NCBI GenBank assembly: GCA_025677825.1
Contig: JAIXMO010000002.1
Coordinates: 372,001-436,000, forward strand
Reading direction: 5' to 3'
DNA: 64,000 nt
Source of the DNA: Helicostylum pulchrum
Taxonomy: Eukaryota; Mucoromycota; Mucoromycetes; Mucorales; Mucoraceae
The position numbers and the translations under genes were made by a program. This document shows, one piece after another, positions 21,862 through 33,818 of this stretch. Position 1 is the first letter of the stretch. Each line of letters starts with the position of its first letter. Below the pieces are notes generated by a model that searched no databases, had not been told where the DNA came from, and worked only from the letters and a program-made list of their open reading frames with translations.

Positions 21862-22377
21862 CAGTAGCGGCTCTATTTAGGGGTGACCTGACTTAAGGGT
21901 GGATTTCTCCAGAACATCTTCGGCCCCCCGCTTTAACACCTCCATCACCGCTATTCGATTTAAGGGTGGAATCCAACTTCACAAAACTATTAAATATATA
22001 AAATAAATTTAAAAGTGATAATAAAAAAAAAGTCTTATTTAACTTATATAAAAGCGTCTAGTCTTCAAAAGTGTACAATCAAATCGATGTCATTAAACCA
22101 AAAAAGGGATAGTAGTCAAACTGATAGAGAGAGGATAATAAAATAAACCTTACAAAGTAAATTAAAGTACAAAGACTGAAAAAAGAAGAAAAAATCACGG
22201 ATATTGAGGCGGTTGGAAGAGAAAAGGGTAGTGGTAGACAAGTGGGAAGACCAACTCCCTTTAATGACGAACATAGAGAATTCTTGACTGAACTTACTGA
22301 TGAAAAGCCTGACGTGGTATTAGATAAGATGATGGAAAGTTTGACGAGGGCAAATATCATTGTCAACCTCCATTTCT
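21862..22377 (+). mobile_element. 5' part of a Tc1/mariner-like element (copy A), right end missing
   Basis: Begins CAGTAGCGGCTCTATTTAGG after a TA at 21860-21861 and matches the first roughly 280 bp of the complete element at 42006. It then contains a plus-strand remnant of a helix-turn-helix transposase domain at 22203-22378 with GRQVGRPTPFNDEHREFLTE and DVVLDKMMESL. The matching right terminus is not found; the sequence changes abruptly at 22377 into another repeat, so the element is cut. Confidence 0.75.
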
Positions 22378-22514
22378 AGGACAGCCATTTCGTTGCCACA
22401 CTCATCGTATAATTCTCCTCTGCCACCTTCGCGTAAAAAGTTATCCATTTCAACTAGGTTTATATTCAAGAAAAGAGAGGACTAAGTTTGTACCAATTTT
22501 TAGTCTTTTGTGTG
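22377..22514 (-). repeat. 138-bp repeat, left copy (promoter plus first codons of a repeated gene)
   Basis: Almost identical to 25504-25641 in the same orientation. On the minus strand it holds an ATG (22450) with MDNFLREGGRGELYDECGNE and, upstream of it, a conserved leader. Conservation across both leader and codons suggests two copies of the 5' end of one gene. Confidence 0.75.
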
Positions 22515-23010
22515 TCATTTTTTATAACTTGTAAGTATATACAATCATTATATATTTTCTATTGCGTGTTTTTAATATTTTATTCATATAATATCAGAGA
22601 TTAAAGATTGAGCATTCGAAACATTAGGGAACTACTACGAGGACAGTCATTTTACCAGAGAAGCAGCAGGATCAATGGGAATTATCGTGAAACAAATGGT
22701 TTAGTAAGAGAAAAGCGTTTAAATTTTTGAGATATGTAATAAGAGAGTCTATGATTATAAATACGTAGTGCGATGATTAAAGAGCATTGTAGATAACTGA
22801 TCTTCAGATAACCTTGTTATCAGATTGTGTAAGAGTAAGTTTAACTGGTTTAAATGGGATTGTCCAATACGCGAGGAATAAACAAAATGTTCAATTCTCC
22901 AGCAGGTTTAAAAATAAAATTAGTGATCATGTATAGGGCTATATTTCAAATCTTACCGTGAAAAAATAATAATAACCAAACTGATGAACTCAACAAACAT
23001 TAAAGCAAAA
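22515..23010. other. Unassigned repeat-zone sequence
   Basis: AT-rich sequence between two repeats. A possible plus-strand coding trace at about 22630-22700 is too short to assign. Nothing else seen. Confidence 0.35.
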
Positions 23011-23456
23011 CAATCTCGATGAACAACTTACTTTAAAAACAACACAAGAATGTTTTTCCAGTAAGCCAACTCTGCCTTCATTGGATTAGCGTCTCAAAAT
23101 AGGATATTCGCCAAGCCCACGGAGATTGTTCACAACTGATTACCCTTATACCTTACAAAGTCCTACAGTATAAAGACAGGGAGGCCAAGTAAAAGATTCA
23201 CTCGTTCCAGTTGTGACTTTAAGATTCGCTGACTTCTCATCTTTACAACAATCTCGATGAACAACTTACTTTAAAAACAACACAAGGATGTTTTTCCAGT
23301 AAGCCAACTCTGCCTTCATTGGATTAGTTGCGTCTCAAAATAGGATATTCGCCAAGCCCACGGAGATTGTTCACAGCTGATAACCCTTATACCTTACAAA
23401 GTCCTACAGTATAAAGATAGGGAGGCCAAGTAAAAGATTCACTCGTTCCAGTTGTG
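23011..23456. repeat. Tandem duplication of a roughly 207-bp unit
   Basis: Copy 1 at 23011-23216 and copy 2 at 23249-23456 start CAATCTCGATGAAC and end CCAGTTGTG, with a 32-bp spacer (period 238 bp). They differ at only a handful of positions, including a TTG insertion in copy 2 (near 23328) and GACAGGG versus GATAGGG. No coding frame is open through both copies. Confidence 0.85.
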
Positions 23457-23635
23457 TTTGTTTGTAATGATGAGGTTAATGAAGGAAAAAAAAGAAAAAA
23501 ATTCTTCTGAGCTAAAATATATATTTTTTCTTACTTGCTTGTAGAAGTGTTTTCCTACCGACATAGCAATAAAATAAACTTTTTACACGACCATTTCCTT
23601 GTTCCTTTAATTCATTTGTTTCCAAGTAACGAACA

Positions 23636-24086
23636 ATGCTACCTCCTGAATTTAAAAACTATAAACATACTGAACCTTCAGAAGAATCAAGAAATTATTT
23701 TCGCCAACATGCAGCAGAACTGTGGTCATTTCGCCATTACTTTAATCAAACTCACAACAACCTTAACAAATTTAAAAATACACCTCCATTGTAGATGATT
23801 ACCTTAAAGATCTTGATTGGTTACTAAATCAAAGCTCACCACCTGCAGAATTAAAAGATCATATTGTCGTGTTGAAGAGTGAAAAAACAGTAAGTGATTT
23901 CTTTATTATATTTTGTTAAAAAAATGACTAAATCCTTTCTTATATAGCCAGGTAAATCAACAATGAAAGCAGAAGTAGCTTGCCTAAGAAGACCAAATTT
24001 ATTAATAATAAAAATACCTTTAATATCAGCGGTGACAACAACAATACTGGAAGTATTCAACTTGGAGATATATATGGCACAGATGA

Positions 24087-24118
<32 letters not shown>

Positions 24119-25313
24119 TTATGGGTTTGAAACGCAAGTTTAATGGTGACTTGGAAGAAGGAAACGACAATAAGAAGCTTAATACATTTGAAGTTGAAGA
24201 AGAAAATAATTCTATATTGGGGAAATGGGATAAGTTCCTTGAAAATAAAGAAAATTTTCACCCTTATAGTCCCGAATACCACCGTATCATTCGTAGTGGG
24301 AAAACCGTTTCCTCGAAACCTTCCTTAGATAAGGAACTTTATGATCAACATGTAAATGAGCATAAAGATGTACAATATGTTCTTCCTGAGGCGTGCATGC
24401 CATATATTGCTAATGTAATGAAGCAAGATAATTTGAAAAACTACAGAAAAGCCATTAGAGCAGTACCAGAAGCAGATAATGAAGATGAAAGTGCTCTCTT
24501 ATTTCTTGAAAACCTGTTTCAAGCCATATACAATTTTCACACCACTCACCAAGATATCCATGATGGGGAATCTGTGTTTAATAGCCTCTTTTTGTTTCCT
24601 TTCTTGAAAGCAGTAGCAAGAGCAGTTTCAACAGAACTTGATTCTACTAAAACAGATTTTTGCGATGGCGAAATGTGTTTGGAATCCATGTCAACGCAAT
24701 TAAAATCTTTAAACATGATGGTGGATGATAAAAACATGTACAAGGCAGATGGGTAATTAGAATGTATGGTTTCAAAAGACTAGAAAGCCTTCTCCTCGAA
24801 ACCTCACATCATTTCGGATCCACTAATCAACCAAAATCCAAATTCGATCACCGTAAGGGCTTGTTTGGCGCTTTGGCCATGCTAAAGGCAATTGCGGATG
24901 AATACCAATATGGGTCATTTGCCAGATTCGAGAAAATTAAAGTCTATTTTGTCCATGCTACCGATAGAACTGTGTATTTGTGGAGCATGTCACTTGCACT
25001 CGACGGATCCATTTATAATCTCTGGCTAGAGGACTCTCTTGAAATTAAGCCAGGTATTGGCGACAAGTTGGAAGCAATTCCGAACTTTCACCAGTTCTAC
25101 TGGAAAATAAAAGAGCTGTTGAAGGAAACTTCTAGAATGGTGATGAAGTTAAAAGAGAAACACGATTCCACTTTGATGAGAAATATGTTCAAGTCATCTA
25201 GTTGTCTCAGCTCACTCTCCTTAATAGTAAACCCTTCAATACTTCGTTTGACAGAAGAGGAAGATAAATCAGGCATGGTTGATCTTGGACCTTTTTTCTC
25301 TCCAAAACGATAA
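23636..25313 (+). pseudogene. Frameshifted member of an unrecognised, probably multicopy family
   Basis: Reading starts at ATG 23636 (MLPPEFKNYKHTEPSEESRN), switches frame at about 23790 into VDDYLKDLDWLLNQSSPPAE, crosses an apparent intron (23891-23947), switches again at about 23979 into a Ser-tract region (24090-24120), then VLPEACMPYIANVMKQDNL, and a third time at about 24752 into RMYGFKRLESLLLETSHHFG and the C-terminal domain with HRKGLFGALAMLKAIADEY and VYFVHATDRTVYLWSMSLAL. Each switch is what one lost base would give; the last is in a G-run. About 550 residues in all. The C-terminal half resembles an expanded uncharacterised family I associate with Mucorales; function unknown. Confidence 0.6.
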
Positions 25314-25503
25314 ACCATTGTAACTTTTTTTATTTCTAAAATGTTTTTTATTTCGATTGGTTTTGTGATATGTACACTATTTCCCGAAATTATTGGTGCG
25401 CTATAAAAAGAAGATAAAAAGCAAATCAGATTTCTTATTTTGTATTTGAGTGTCTCACGCAATTCTAGTAGAATTTATTCGACACTTGAATTGAAAAAAA
25501 AAT

Positions 25504-25641
25504 TAGGATAGCCATTTCATTGCCACACTCATCGTATAATTTTCCTTTGCTATCTTCGCGTAAAAAGTTATCCATTCCAACTAGGTTTATATTCAAGAAA
25601 AGAGAGGACTAAGTTTGTACCAATTTTTAGTCTTTTGTGTG
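25504..25641 (-). repeat. 138-bp repeat, right copy
   Basis: Second copy of the 22377-22514 repeat. On the minus strand it encodes MDNFLREDSKGKLYDECGNE, showing mainly amino-acid changes in the Gly-rich part. It is followed by short degenerate repeats of a GTGTGCC(T/A)A motif (25638-25720). Confidence 0.75.
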
Positions 25642-25925
25642 CCTAATTTTTTTTATATTTGTGTGCCAATGCGCCTATTATTTTTCGGACTCTGAGCCTA
25701 ATTTTTTTCAAATAGTGCGCCAATAATTTCGGAAATAGTATACCTGACTTTGAAAAAAGCCGACATCTGTAAATGTTTAAGGGGGAGTCTGGCTTTATGC
25801 AAGCAAAGTATAGTAAGTTATTTAAGCTCTAGAAAGCTGATAACAGGGTCTTTTTTTTATTCATCTTTTCTCTTTCTCTTTCTTTCCCTCTTTTTTTTAT
25901 ATTTTTTTTTTTGTAGTTTATTCTG

Positions 25926-28900
25926 ATGTTAAATAATGATAATGCTGACGCTATACATCCAACACCATCAAAATCTGATAACGGACAAGTAACAAATCGA
26001 CAAAAAAGAAGTAAATTCTTATCTATTTTTCCGTCCTCGTCAAGACACGAAACCAATGATACTATACAAAATAGCGTCAAATGGAAATCAACTACTGGTA
26101 GTAATAACAATAACAAAGCTCAGCCTGTTACTTGTGCTACATCTACGTCATTTTATAGAAGTCCAACTATAGCTTCTTCAACTATGACAAGCTCATCTTC
26201 GTCATCTTCTACAGTTTGTCCTTCACCCATTCCCACAATGACAAAACCTCAGTTCAAAGTAGCTAATCAGACTTGTAAACCAGATTATGCGATCCTTCGA
26301 AAATATTTTTCAAAGTAAGAAATAAAAAAATAAAAAAATCATGTGCTTATGTGTGATTAATATATGCGTATTTGTGTATAATCTAACCCTTTTATTTCAT
26401 ACATATAACCATATTTGAACAATTTAAGATTTCAGAGTAAAATTAGACAAAGAAGCGATATTTTGAAACAACAAGTGCTACCTTGGTTAAGAAAGAATAC
26501 CATCAATTTACGTATACAATCCGAATATAAAGAAGATGCATGCGAAGAAACTGGACTATGGGGTTTAAAGTCAGCTTCTAAGGAGAAGAAAGACTTGCAA
26601 TTTGGGAGATCAGTGCTGTTAAAATGGTATACAATTTGGGGTTTCTTTTTTTCTTATAAAATACACATTAAAAATTTAAAGTAGTTAATATATCAAATAC
26701 AAATAGGTGGAGGATTTTATTAAGTAGTATGCTTCTTATTGAAAATGAGGAAAGGTGTGTTTATTATGAAAGTATTTTAGAAATTATATCGAGGTAAGTT
26801 AACAATAATCTGAGTAGGGAGAGTAAACAACTAAAAAAAATGAGTTTATGATAGGTGCGAGTTTTTAGATTTTGGTAATTGATATGGTTTTAACGTATTT
26901 ATTGATTATTTGTTTAATTGGGATATATCTTTTTTTTTATGTATAGATTATACAGGACCTTTCGAGTATAAAGAATGGTGTAATATCAACTCTAAAGTAA
27001 CTTTAATCGATGAATACCGTCAACTATTAAATACTACTTTAAAGTATGCGTTAGATAGACTAAATCAAAAGGCAATATTCTCAAATATGATTTCGTTTTG
27101 TGCAAAGATACTAGGTAAGGACCGTATATGCAGTGTACTATAATAAAAGTTATATTTATTTACAAATTATGCATTCATGCGAAAAAAAACACCAAAAATA
27201 GCGCTTTGTTATTTTAAGATTCCTGGTTTAGCCTCCTCTTTGTTACAAGCTCTTAAAATGCGACCTTCCATCATGAAAAAATTACAAGCAGAAATGACAA
27301 AGTAAAATAAAAAGGGTTGATTTAAAATTGTATAAAGCACCAACTTATTCACCTTTTTTTTTTTCTCTCTCTTAGTAAATCCGCGCATTTGAATGCTCAA
27401 TACAAAGAAAATCTGAAGCTTGTGTTTCCACCTTATCTACATCAGTTGATGGCACCTGATATACAGTCTTACAAACATTACTTTGCAGATATTAAAACCC
27501 AAAAAATCAAATCACCTGTTAGTTTATCAGGAAATTGGATTCGAAGGTAAAACCACACAAAACTATAAAAATAGAAAACAGATTAAATAAACTGATTCCC
27601 TTTCATTTACAAGATGGAAAAGTGACGATAGCGAACTATTTTTTTCGTTTTACCGACACTATCATAGTACACTAAAATCATATGTTATGGCTGTACATCC
27701 TATTATTCATAGACAACAACTTCACCAACGTAATGCTATACTTATGGTATCTCCAGGTTATATGTATTTCGCATCATTTTTTGCAGGCAAAGTAGATTCG
27801 TTAATTAATAGAGAAATAAATTCGGTTACAACTGTAGTAGATCAACAAATGGCAACGAATAATGTCAAAAAGAATAGTTTCTTGTCTTCTACAATTGCTC
27901 CAGTTGATAATATTTCGATGATTGATGAGACTAAACCGTTTATGGAAGGATATAATGACTACACAGCTGCAAAAGCTCATTATAATACCCCAACAGGAAA
28001 ACCAAAGGCGCTAGAAATGGCAACTAGAAGATACGCCGAGTGTATGACTTGGTGCATTGTTGCTGCGGATCCTGTTGGATTGTATCATGATATGATTAAT
28101 GTTTGGATAAGATTTGCAATTAAAAGAACTGTTTTGACAGAAGCTGAAGGAGTTTATTGCAAGTAAAAAATATATATACACTTTATATGAACGTTGAAAT
28201 TTAATACCTTTATTTTTGTTTAAAAAATAGGTTTGCTTGATTTTATAGAACAGACAATTTTAGAGTTACAAAAGTAAAAATAACAGTTAAGTTTTATAAA
28301 ATTCTTTAACATTTTTGTTTTGTTTTGTTAGGTTTCCACTTAAAAGGAATTACTTCCCTATAGATTTACCATTTATATTACACACGTTGGATATTATTCT
28401 TTCCAGATCAGATCATTCAATTTCGTTGCTTCGAGCATTGTCGTTTATTTATGTCCATTTTGGGTTTTTGACATCTCATGCGGCATTATTGGATTTGTTG
28501 TGTAATCGTATCATGTTGGACACAGTCATATTTGAGCGTTTATTACTGCATTGGGGTAAAAATGTTCGCATTTTCTTTCTCAGATGTCTCATGTGGCGTG
28601 TTGGCAGAGTTTGGCATCCTACAGGTATCAGGTGGAATAGTGAAGCCGAACAAATGGTAAAAATGATGGTTCGGGAAAACAAAGATGCGGCAATGTGTGA
28701 TGGACTGTCTTGTTGGTCTCAATGGATAAATAAATCGAATGATAAACTATTAAGCCAGGTACCTAATGAAGTAAAGGCGTATCGACAATGTTCCTTGTAA
28801 ATATTTTTTATTTATTTTATACCTTGATATATGCAAAAAATCTAAACCTATTTTTTTTTCCTTATTAGAGAAATTCATATCGTATTAGAAGCTTTAATGG

Positions 28901-29910
28901 CTTCATTTCATAGAAATCATACTTACTTTCAAAATACCTTCACAAGTTTACCGAATCACAAAAAACTAGACCTTGTTACATCGACAACAGAAGGTAGTAG
29001 TAGCTTACCTCAGACATCAGAAAGAACGAAACAGTTCTCTTCTCAATTAGCCGTTCCGCCAATAGATTACAACTCTTTACCTACACCATTTTCTACTTAT
29101 ATCAGTAGCGGTAATAACTACCAAAACTTTAATCCAAACAACTTGATTGGCAATAGTCATAAAAGAAGCAGACCCTCAACTAATTTTAAAAAAAGACATA
29201 TGATCACTCGATCTCGAACAGGGAAAGGGAGACTTTTAAAACTATTTAATTCCAACGTCAGTTTATTATCAAACAACGGTAATATAGTCGCTGAAGATAG
29301 CTCGATGGCCGGTAATAATGTCGATAATGAAGCTGTGAACGATGCGGATACATTACATTTAAGAGAATTCTATACTGTCCCCGGAAACTACACTGTATCA
29401 TCTATATTATTAACAGAAGATAGTAAACTGGTTCAAGAAAGCAAACTTTATCCACTCCCTACGATACCCAATACAATGCTAGGAAAATCGCTCGACCTTA
29501 ACGGAGAACAAGTACAATGTACTGCTCCTATTGACGACTCGGCTAATTTATTTGGACACCATTATCAAGTATGTGAATTGTCTCAGATGCCTTCACCAGT
29601 TTGTTTGATAATTCAAAAAGATTTAGAAGACATAATATGTTACAGCCAAGAAGTTTCGAACGAAAAAGATTTGGATAGTTCGAAAAATGACGATCCTCCT
29701 GATATGCTTGTACATGCTAGAAATTGGAAATATCATCCATCAAATCACGTATACGCTTCAAAGATTCTTTCTGAAATGAAGGTAATCATGCATGAATATT
29801 GTGTTTGGCTTGAAAAAACACACGAATCAAGGTCTAGTTCGTCTATGATATTTGTACCTCGATTGTCTCTCGATTGGCCCAAAAATTGGACCTTTTCTCA
29901 TTCGTATTAA
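25926..29910 (+). CDS. Large DUF1765 (UPF0592/Ahk1-like) fungal protein
   Basis: Eleven exons: 25926-26314, 26429-26626, 26707-26793, 26855-26874, 26947-27114, 27202-27301, 27376-27546, 27614-28158, 28231-28273, 28332-28796 and 28869-29910; 1075 aa. A Ser/Thr/Asn-rich N-terminus (residues 1-130) precedes a long helical region. The DUF1765 signature is in exon 10: SLLRALSFIYVHFGFLTSHA, FERLLLHWGKNVRIFFLRCL and WRVGRVWHP. The C-terminal 300 residues are low-complexity with basic patches. Yeast Ahk1, a member of this family, scaffolds the HOG osmosensing branch; no function is proven for others. Exon 4 is a 20-nt microexon, and the exon 8/9 junction only works with a GC-AG intron. The N-terminal start is the first ATG of the frame. 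Confidence 0.8.
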
Positions 29911-29997
29911 TGTTTGTTTTGTAAAATATAAAATAAAACTATTATCGCTATATTTAGCTACAACATCATGTTTATTATGGAAAGTTTTATTCAGGTT

Positions 29998-32003
29998 TTA
30001 TAGTTTACTCTTATTTTTCTCTGATTTAAATAAATCTCTTAAATCTTTTCTCAAGATCTTCCCAGAAACACTTTTAGGGATGGTTTCAATAAAGGCAATG
30101 CCGCCTCGCAATCTCTTGTAATGAATCACATTTTGATTAACAAAGTCATGAATTTCTTGGGTTATCGTTTCTAAACCTTTACGAAATACTTGCTTGTTTT
30201 GGGAGTTGAGAGAGATATAAGCTCGAGGAACTTCAGTTTCTCTTTTTTCGTCATAGATTCCAATAACAGCGGCATCTGCGACCAGAGGACACTCTAAAAG
30301 TATTGCTTCTAGTTCTGCCGGTGCAATTTGATAGGCATTAAATTTGATAAGCTCCTTTGTGCGATCTACAACATACCAGTTACCTAAGTCGTCAACATAA
30401 CCGATATCTCCAGTATGAAGGAAACCATCAATGTCAATCATTTCTGAAGTTGCTAAGGGATTATCAAGGTACTTGTGCATAACAATAGAACTTTTGATAC
30501 AAATTTCACCTGCTTCGCCATTTTTTAATTCTGGAAAAAAAAAAAAAATACACTTTGAGTATCTGATTAATTTTTTTTCTACTTAGTAAACTTACCTTTT
30601 CCATCTTCATCAACTACTTTAGACATTACTCCTTCCAACATCCGACCTACTGATCCAGGCACATAGTTTTCTATAGTTTGCATAGTCATAACGGCGGAAG
30701 TTTCAGTCATGCCGTAACCCTATTTTTAGTTAATGACTGTTGAGAATACAGTTTTTATTTTTTTTCAATGTTTCTAGGTTACCTGTGTTACTTGGATGTT
30801 AAACTTCTCTTTAATCTTTCTGTCTAATGCAAGCGGTACAGGCGCGGCGCCTACTAAAATTAGTTTTAAACTCGATAAATCATATTTATCGACAATAGAA
30901 GGATTATTTAACAGGTGAAGAAGCATAGGTGGAACGCCACGGTATGAATTTATTTTGTGCTTCTCTATAATTTGACAAACATTTTCCAAATCGTAGCTCG
31001 CGAGCATAACAACTTCCCATCCTTGGTAAACTGATGTAAGCAAAAATGATAGGATGCCAAAGACGTGGAACAGAGGAATGATGCCTAGAATCTTTTGATA
31101 CACGTTCACTGAAGGATTAGAGGACACTACTTTGTTGGCTCCTATGCCAGCTGATATAAGATTATGATGGCTGTAATTTATTGTTTTAATACCTATTAAA
31201 TATACCCCTACGCCCCTTTTTTTTAATTACCTTAAAACAACACCTTTTGGTGCTCCTACAAGAAAAAACATTTTAATAAGAATTGTTATATCAATTATTG
31301 CAGTATCTTAAAATATAGTATATACCAGTAGTGCCACTAGAAAAACAAATGTATGCTGGCATAGATTTACTTTCTTCAAATGAAAAAGAAACAGAACCGG
31401 CTTCTTTCCCATCCTGCAATAATATTTCCTTCCAACTCTTTACTCTTTTCTTTGGATCATCAAAAATAGACCAAACATTTTCGATTGGAATTTTGGATAG
31501 TTTAGCAGCTTCTAAAACTGTATCCAAATTATAAGGATGTGCAATGACATATTTCGTCTTTGACATAACTAATTGTTTCTTTAGTTCTTGGACAGTAAAT
31601 AGTGGGTTCACTGGCGTTATATGACCACCTTGAAAATTTTTTTATAAGGATATGTTTCTTTTCGTTTTTTTTTTAAAAAAAATCCTTTGGTTCTTACCAG
31701 AAGCCATGATGCCCAATGCAATAGAAGGGACATAAATCTAAACCAAAAATTTAAGTATATCTACTATTCAAACCAAATTATAATACTTACATTGTTGGGT
31801 GAAGATATACAAACACAATCTCCTTTTTTCAAGCCTACTTTATACTGTAAACCGGCATTGATTTGTCGAATTAAGACACAAAGTTGCTCAAAGGTCAAAG
31901 ATTCGTTGCTACTAGATTCAGAGTAAACTATATTACTACTAGGGAAAGAGGATCTATTACTGAGGACATAGTCTGATAAATTGACGTGTTCAAAGTTGGA
32001 CAT
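29998..32003 (-). CDS. Peroxisomal acyl-CoA synthetase / 4-coumarate-CoA ligase-like (AMP-binding)
   Basis: Seven exons: 32003-31791, 31737-31698, 31628-31326, 31255-31231, 31170-30783, 30719-30596 and 30530-29998; 541 aa, the usual size. ANL-superfamily motifs are present: A3 phosphate loop CFSSGTTGAPKGVVLSH (split by a 25-nt exon), A4 region IIPLFHVFG, A5 GYGMTET, A7 GFLHTGDIGYVDD, A8 VVDRTKELIKFNAYQIAPAE and A10 catalytic Lys in PKSVSGKILRKDL. The last three residues are SKL, a canonical type-1 peroxisomal signal. The enzyme activates a carboxylate with ATP to an acyl-CoA; the substrate could be a fatty acid or aromatic acid. It converges on the DUF1765 gene with 87 bp between stop codons. 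Confidence 0.93.
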
Positions 32004-33001
32004 TTTATTTGAAATAAGAAAAAAACTATCCTTTCCTCATCAATAAAAAAAAATGGCTATGTATTTATATAAATTATTATAAAGTTAAAATATATATGTT
32101 AGCTACCTTCGATATAGAATTATTTAATGGTCGACAGCTTAATTATTTTTATACATTCTTTTATTTATGCAAGTTAAAATATTGATACGCAAAAACAAAG
32201 CCGAACTTATATACGAGTCGCATAAACAATTACCTAAGAATAAAAAATAAGGATTTTGTTTTAAACAGATCTGTATCGTATTATCTTCTCTCCCAGAATA
32301 AACTTTATGCTCGTGGCAATAACTACCACTTGGACTTTATTATAAACTATATACCTATGAGTCGTAACGGCAGTGGTAATTTCGCCCCCCTTTTTTCTCC
32401 TATGACAATACAACACAACCAAAAGAAATTATTAATATGGAATGGCATTATTCATATCATGATGCATAACCAAATGATCTTTTAAGCTACGCCCGTATAT
32501 CAATTTTGACACGAAGGAGGGGATTTTCGATTCAATTTTGAGTTGATCGTCTACTCCAATGTATGCTTATATGTGCAATTGTTTATGACCCCCAGATTTT
32601 ATTATAAACAGATAGGACACTGTAGGTCAACTGTCTTAAATATTTATAGGGATAGTGTTTTTGGCTTATATTTTTCGTTTCAAGTCCAGTGGAGAGTAGG
32701 AAGTTAGTTTATATTTGTAGAAGGAATTAATGATAGCATACAGATAACTTCAGGTGCTATAGAGCGATAAATGAGGTGTCCTTGGATCTTGCAAACAATT
32801 ATATAGTCTACTCCAAAGTAAGAAGCAGCCGAGTTTGACAAAAGCAGCCGTTTAAACTTTTTTGAAAAAGCGCAGATACCTGTTTTGCGAAATCGTCGTT
32901 TGACATAGTCTAGCACTGTTTTACATTTTCGTACCGTATTCAGTAACAAAACAGGTGTTTCTTTATTCTATACCTAATAAGGCTTAGTTAGTATATTTCA
33001 A
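32004..33001. other. Intergenic region upstream of the acyl-CoA synthetase
   Basis: AT-rich. A minus-strand ORF at 32704-32949 (VRKCKTVLDYVKRRF) is not recognised and has no supporting context. The synthetase promoter should lie near 32004-32300. Confidence 0.4.
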
Positions 33002-33818
33002 TTGTTGTTTTTTATGTCTTCCCTTTTTTTTTATATAAGAAAATGGCTCGTGGTTTATTCTCTTTTTTTATTTACTTACTTAGTAAAATCTTTAGTTGAA
33101 GATCACGTATCTAGCTCGATGTACAATTTGGGACAATGCTTATGGCCAAACAAATATGTTTCAGATGTAAGGTATGTTCCGAAAGTACAAGATTTAGCAC
33201 TTGTACTAATAGAAGTACAATATGAAGTTGATTATGAGTTTATTGGAAGAGTAATGAACTAGGTATACCTTATCGTTGAAAGACGAATATTGGCAATTGC
33301 CTGTAGTACTAATAATCGCGATGTCATAGAATCAAAGTTTATTAATGACAATAACCATTATACGAATTACATAATTTTCAAAGAGGTCTGGGATATTTTC
33401 TTCCAATTCTATAAGGCCTTACTTGGACAATGATACACTACAAAAGTTAGTAGATCTAGGTTACTTTTTTACGCAAAGAAAAAGTTGTATCTTGTCGGTA
33501 GATAAAAGGCATGATCCAACTATCCGATTGCTGTACCAAATTTCCAAATATAAGTTTCAGAACAAATTTCATGTTGAACAAGAAAAACTGGTCGTCATAA
33601 AAGATTTATGCCAGAAAGGGAGTAACCAATTTCGCAAGATTATTGATTGTGTCAGGAATGGGGAACCAACGAAAAGGACTTTACAACGTATTATTTTCAA
33701 ATTGCTTCGGAAGGATCACAGTACGAAGTTCGTTCTGTGTTTCAATGTTGCTTGCGTCATTGCGTTCTTCGTGGTTTGGCATACTTTTAATAAATATTCT
33801 ACGTACGATTCACCCTAA
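33002..33818 (+). pseudogene. Relic of a multicopy gene with a possible PD-(D/E)XK-like core
   Basis: Two blocks in one orientation: DVRYVPKVQDLALVLIEVQY followed by EVDYEFIGRVMN (stop 33262), and LVDLGYFFTQRKSCILSVDK then HDPTIRLLYQISKYKF (33423-33818). Between them are frame breaks. The first block has a D...(V/L)IEVQ pattern, as in nuclease-like transposase families, followed by the downstream helix block seen with them. I recall such families as repeated genes in Mucorales, but the assignment is inference. No intact start region remains. Confidence 0.4.

Noticed and set aside
23011..23456. Possible CRISPR-like or satellite array
   Set aside because: Only two long copies with one spacer; a tandem duplication in a eukaryote explains it.
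24546..24743. Minus-strand ORF opposite the multicopy pseudogene
   Set aside because: Shadow of the coding-like plus strand.
29852..30121. Plus-strand ORF spanning the two convergent 3' ends
   Set aside because: Overlaps the DUF1765 stop and the antisense of the synthetase; shadow ORF.
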